Assembly (NCBI GenBank): GCA_018067055.1
Contig: JAGPVK010000238.1
Coordinates: 1-8,652, forward strand
Length of the DNA: 8,652 nucleotides
Source: Sphingomonadales bacterium
GTDB lineage: Bacteria; Pseudomonadota; Alphaproteobacteria; Sphingomonadales; Sphingomonadaceae
Direction: 5' to 3'
Every line of letters begins with the position of its first letter. The stretch's first letter is position 1. The notes below the pieces were generated by a model. The model had not been told where the DNA came from, did not search any database, and saw only the letters and a program-made list of their open reading frames with translations. Below, piece after piece: positions 6,420-8,652 of the stretch. The position numbers and the translations under genes are program-made.

Positions 6420-7673
6420 GTGCAAAGCAAAGCTCTCCCATTCCCGATAGGTCGCACGGAACTGGTGGTCATGATGGCCAGCCTGATGTCGCTCAACGCA
6501 CTGGCGATCGATATCATGTTGCCGGCGCTCGGCCTGATCTCCGACGATTTTGCCCTGCAGGCGGTCAATGACCGGCAATGGACGATCACCTCCTATATTT
6601 ACGGCATGGCGATCGGCTCGATTCTCTACGGTTCGCTGGCTGACCGCTACGGTCGCAGACCGGTGCTGCTGGTCACCATTGCCATCTATACCGGCTTCGG
6701 CATTCTTTGTGCTCTCGCCTGGGATTACGAACTGCTGTTGATCGCCCGCTTCATCCAGGGACTCGCCGCCTCGGCCATGGGGGTGCTGGCCAACAGCATC
6801 ATCCGCGATCGCTATGACGGCGATGCGATGGCCCGCGCCATGTCGACGATCATGATGATATTCATGATCGTCCCGATTACCGCGCCCCTGCTCGGCCAGC
6901 TGGTGCTCCACATTGCGCCGTGGAAAGCGATATTTCTGGTGCTGTCCGCCGCCGGACTTGCCGCGTTTCTGTGGGTGATCATGCGCCTGCCCGAAACCCT
7001 GCACCCGGACAACAAGACACCGATCAGGGCCAGAACCGTCGCCTCGGCATGGTATGGAGTCATTTTCAACCGCAACAGCTTCGGTCATGTCATGGCCAGC
7101 GGGCTGATGATGGCACCGCTGTTCGCCTATATCGCATCGGCCCAGCAGATATTCTTCGACATTTTTGGCGCGGGTGACATTTTTGTCTATATTTTCGCGC
7201 TGAACGCAGGCGCGATGTCCTTTGCCAGTTTCACCAATAGCCGGATCGTGATGCGCTTTGGTGCCCGCCGGGTATCACAATCGGCGCTGATATTTTTCAT
7301 TCTTGTTTCGATAATCCACTTTGGACTGGCCGAGGCAGGATGGATAAACATCTGGTCCTTCACCGCCGTATTGGTGCCGTCGATGGGGATGGTCGGCTTC
7401 ACCGGGGCCAATTTCAGTTCCATCGCCATGCAGCCGTTCGGCAAGACCGCCGGTGTCGCGTCCTCCTTCCAGAATTTTGCACGGTCGGGTCTTTCCGCCA
7501 TGATTGGCGCCACGATCGGACTGCAATTTGATGGCACGGTCCTGCCGCTGGCCACTGGCTTTCTGGTTTGCGGAATCGGTTCGCTAACCCTGATTTTCTG
7601 GGCAGAAAAAGGCAAATTGTTCCGCCGTGTTCAGACTGGCGTAACCACTGATGATCTAATGCCGCAAGCCTAG
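6420..7673 (+). CDS. MFS multidrug efflux transporter, Bcr/CflA type
   Basis: This inner-membrane proton-driven exporter has 417 residues and about 12 membrane helices, the normal size for Bcr/CflA drug-resistance carriers. Seen in the sequence: A-L-A-I-D-I-M-L-P-A-L in helix 1 with D31, the acid typical of this branch; the MFS motif A in G-S-L-A-D-R-Y-G-R-R-P at 71-81; I-I-R-D-R-Y at 127-132 after helix 4; and A-P-L-L-G at 155-159 (motif C-like, helix 5), followed by the W-K-A-I-F seen in the branch. The chosen start is GTG 6420: the frame is open only back to a TAG at 6378, and the first ATG (6471) would cut into helix 1. No clear Shine-Dalgarno sequence precedes the GTG, so the start is uncertain. 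The substrate is unknown. A DUF2147 gene follows after 24 bp, probably on the same transcript. Confidence 0.88.
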   Translation: MQSKALPFPIGRTELVVMMASLMSLNALAIDIMLPALGLISDDFALQAVNDRQWTITSYIYGMAIGSILYGSLADRYGRRPVLLVTIAIYTGFGILCALAWDYELLLIARFIQGLAASAMGVLANSIIRDRYDGDAMARAMSTIMMIFMIVPITAPLLGQLVLHIAPWKAIFLVLSAAGLAAFLWVIMRLPETLHPDNKTPIRARTVASAWYGVIFNRNSFGHVMASGLMMAPLFAYIASAQQIFFDIFGAGDIFVYIFALNAGAMSFASFTNSRIVMRFGARRVSQSALIFFILVSIIHFGLAEAGWINIWSFTAVLVPSMGMVGFTGANFSSIAMQPFGKTAGVASSFQNFARSGLSAMIGATIGLQFDGTVLPLATGFLVCGIGSLTLIFWAEKGKLFRRVQTGVTTDDLMPQA

Positions 7674-7697
7674 ATTCCGCATGACAAGGACGCGAGC

Positions 7698-8138
7698 ATG
7701 AGATTATCGATTCCCGCCCCGACGAAAATGGCCCTCGGCCTGATCCCCGCCGCCATGGCATTTGCGGGACCTGCGCTGGCTGCTGATCCGATCGTCGGCG
7801 ACTGGATCACCGCAGAGCGCGATGCGATCATCAAGATTTCCAAATGCGGCCCGACCATTTGCGGCCGCATCCACAAATTTCTGGTCACCCCGCCCAATGG
7901 CGCCGGTCAGAAGGACATCCACAATCCCGACAGGAATCTGCGCAGCCGCACGATATTGGGGATGGCAATCCTGACCGGATTCAAGCCAGACGGCGATATC
8001 TGGCGCGGCAAGGTCTATGATCCGAAAAGCGGCAAAACCTATCGCTCGGAAGTCAGCCTGAAATCAGCCAACAGTCTGAAGATGAAAGGCTGTATCGCGT
8101 TTATCTGTCAGGGCCAGGACTGGACCCGGGCGAAGTAA
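7698..8138 (+). CDS. Exported DUF2147 family protein
   Basis: A small secreted or periplasmic protein of 146 residues belonging to the DUF2147 family, whose function is unknown. A signal peptide is seen at residues 1-28 with cleavage after A-L-A, leaving a mature protein of about 118 residues. Family features in order: G-D-W-I-T at 34-38, K-C-G-P-T-I-C-G-R-I at 49-58, H-N-P-D-R-N-L-R-S-R-T-I-L-G in the middle, the G-K-V-Y-D-P-K-S-G-K-T-Y segment, and a terminal Q-D-W-T-R. Four cysteines (50, 55, 132, 137) form two close pairs and could make disulfides. AAGGA at 7685-7689 is well spaced for the ATG. It lies 24 bp behind the MFS transporter, so co-transcription is likely, though a shared function is not shown. 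Confidence 0.88.
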   Translation: MRLSIPAPTKMALGLIPAAMAFAGPALAADPIVGDWITAERDAIIKISKCGPTICGRIHKFLVTPPNGAGQKDIHNPDRNLRSRTILGMAILTGFKPDGDIWRGKVYDPKSGKTYRSEVSLKSANSLKMKGCIAFICQGQDWTRAK

Positions 8139-8162
8139 TGGCGCGTCACGCAATATCCTGTT

Positions 8163-8305
8163 CCCCGGCGAAGGCCGGGGTCCATCTCCCGGTATTTCCA
8201 CACAAGGCAAGCAAACGGATATTCGCTGGCCACACCGATTGAGTGCTCAATTCTCTGTCGCTCGGAGCCCATAGCGCACGAGATGGATCCCGGCCTTCGC
8301 CGGGG
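8163..8305. repeat. Intergenic inverted repeat with GC-rich hairpin ends
   Basis: Bases 8163-8187 and 8281-8305 are reverse complements over 25 bp with one mismatch. Each arm is itself a hairpin: 8163-8169 pairs with 8174-8180 (7 bp, loop GAAG), and 8289-8294 pairs with 8299-8304 (6 bp, loop CTTC). It fills most of the 178-bp gap between the ends of the DUF2147 gene and the leftward cytochrome gene. This arrangement of short palindromes in inverted pairs resembles REP/BIME-type dispersed elements. The CCCCGGCGAAGGCCGGGG core is, from general experience, very common between genes in sphingomonads and related alphaproteobacteria. The leftward open frame at 8108-8347 crosses it and is a by-product, not a gene. 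Confidence 0.8.
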
Positions 8306-8316
8306 GCCAGAAACGC

Positions 8317-8652
8317 TCAATCCTTCCCGTCCATCTCCGCGATCCACTGGCTGAGCAGCGCCACACCCTCGTCATGCACGACCGAGCGCCCCACTTCCGG
8401 CATGGATATTCCTGCCTCAAGGCTGTCCAGTCGATAGATCATGATACTGCCCTCCGGGTCGCCGGGCGCGATATCGAAATCATGGGTGCCGCTGCCCCGC
8501 CCCGCCGCCACCGGCCGCTTGTTGATCCCCAAACGCACCGGCATCGTCTCTTCATAGGTCAGGAACAGGCCGGAGTTGCTCGCCGAGCCATTGATATTGT
8601 GACAATGGGCGCAATTGACGTCGAGATAACCACGCGCCCGATCGTTCAGCGG
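8317..8652 (-). CDS. SO2930-type diheme c-type cytochrome, C-terminal part
   Basis: The leftward frame is open to the right edge, so only the last 111 residues are present. It contains a haem c attachment site, C-A-H-C-H at visible residues 14-18 (bases 8599-8613), preceded by A-R-G-Y-L-D-V-N. It continues with N-S-G-L-F-L-T-Y, A-A-G-R-G-S-G, F-D-I-A-P-G-D-P-E-G-S and I-S-M-P-E-V-G-R; the methionine in the last motif could be the sixth haem ligand. This order matches the C-terminal region of the conserved proteins known as the SO2930 or HNE_0200 family (periplasmic, two haems expected), from memory rather than a search. A second haem site, the signal peptide and any partner gene would lie beyond the window. 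The internal ATG at 8544 is not the start. Confidence 0.75.
   Translation of the reverse strand, partial: PLNDRARGYLDVNCAHCHNINGSASNSGLFLTYEETMPVRLGINKRPVAAGRGSGTHDFDIAPGDPEGSIMIYRLDSLEAGISMPEVGRSVVHDEGVALLSQWIAEMDGKD

Noticed and set aside
6372..7088. Leftward 238-codon open frame opposite the MFS gene
   Set aside because: It is H/D/R/Q-rich antisense of membrane helices, with no signature and no ribosome binding site.
8108..8347. Leftward 79-codon open frame across the second repeat
   Set aside because: It contains the D-P-G-L-R-R peptide that arises from translating the palindromic repeat, and overlaps both flanking genes.

Overview
The window looks like ordinary chromosomal DNA from a GC-rich alphaproteobacterium, most likely of the order Sphingomonadales. 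This is an inference: it rests on a plant-type (GCS2 family) glutamate-cysteine ligase, a DUF2147 protein, an SO2930-type c-type cytochrome, the codon use, and GC-rich intergenic palindromes of the kind common in that order. No database search was possible. There is no phage, IS element, CRISPR array, rRNA or tRNA that I can support.

Left part, rightward genes. A sodium:alanine (AGCS) symporter enters from the left edge without its N-terminus and ends at 1242. A 232-bp gap follows, almost filled by one large inverted repeat (1259-1466) whose right arm also carries the ribosome binding site of the next gene. That gene is a small DedA/YqaA-like membrane protein (1475-2056). Then comes glutamate-cysteine ligase (2128-3504), the first step of glutathione synthesis.

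Middle part, leftward genes. Glutamate-cysteine ligase converges on dinB (DNA polymerase IV, 3622-4728) across a 117-bp gap full of small stem-loops. Upstream of dinB on the same strand is an exported protein that joins pentapeptide-type repeats to an LprI-like four-cysteine domain and an unrecognised C-terminal domain (4768-6348). The 39-bp gap between the two would allow co-transcription.

Right part. From a 71-bp divergent intergenic region a Bcr/CflA-type MFS drug exporter (6420-7673) runs rightward and is followed after 24 bp by an exported DUF2147 protein (7698-8138), probably in one transcript. A second, smaller inverted repeat (8163-8305) separates it from the leftward 3' end of a c-type cytochrome (8317-8652), cut by the right edge.

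Functionally this is a mix of transport (AGCS, MFS), envelope (DedA/YqaA, LprI-like, DUF2147), redox/thiol (GshA, cytochrome) and DNA damage tolerance (Pol IV) genes. I see no evidence that they form one system. The most notable points are the three different intergenic inverted-repeat structures, all at gene ends, and the domain fusion in the pentapeptide/LprI protein.
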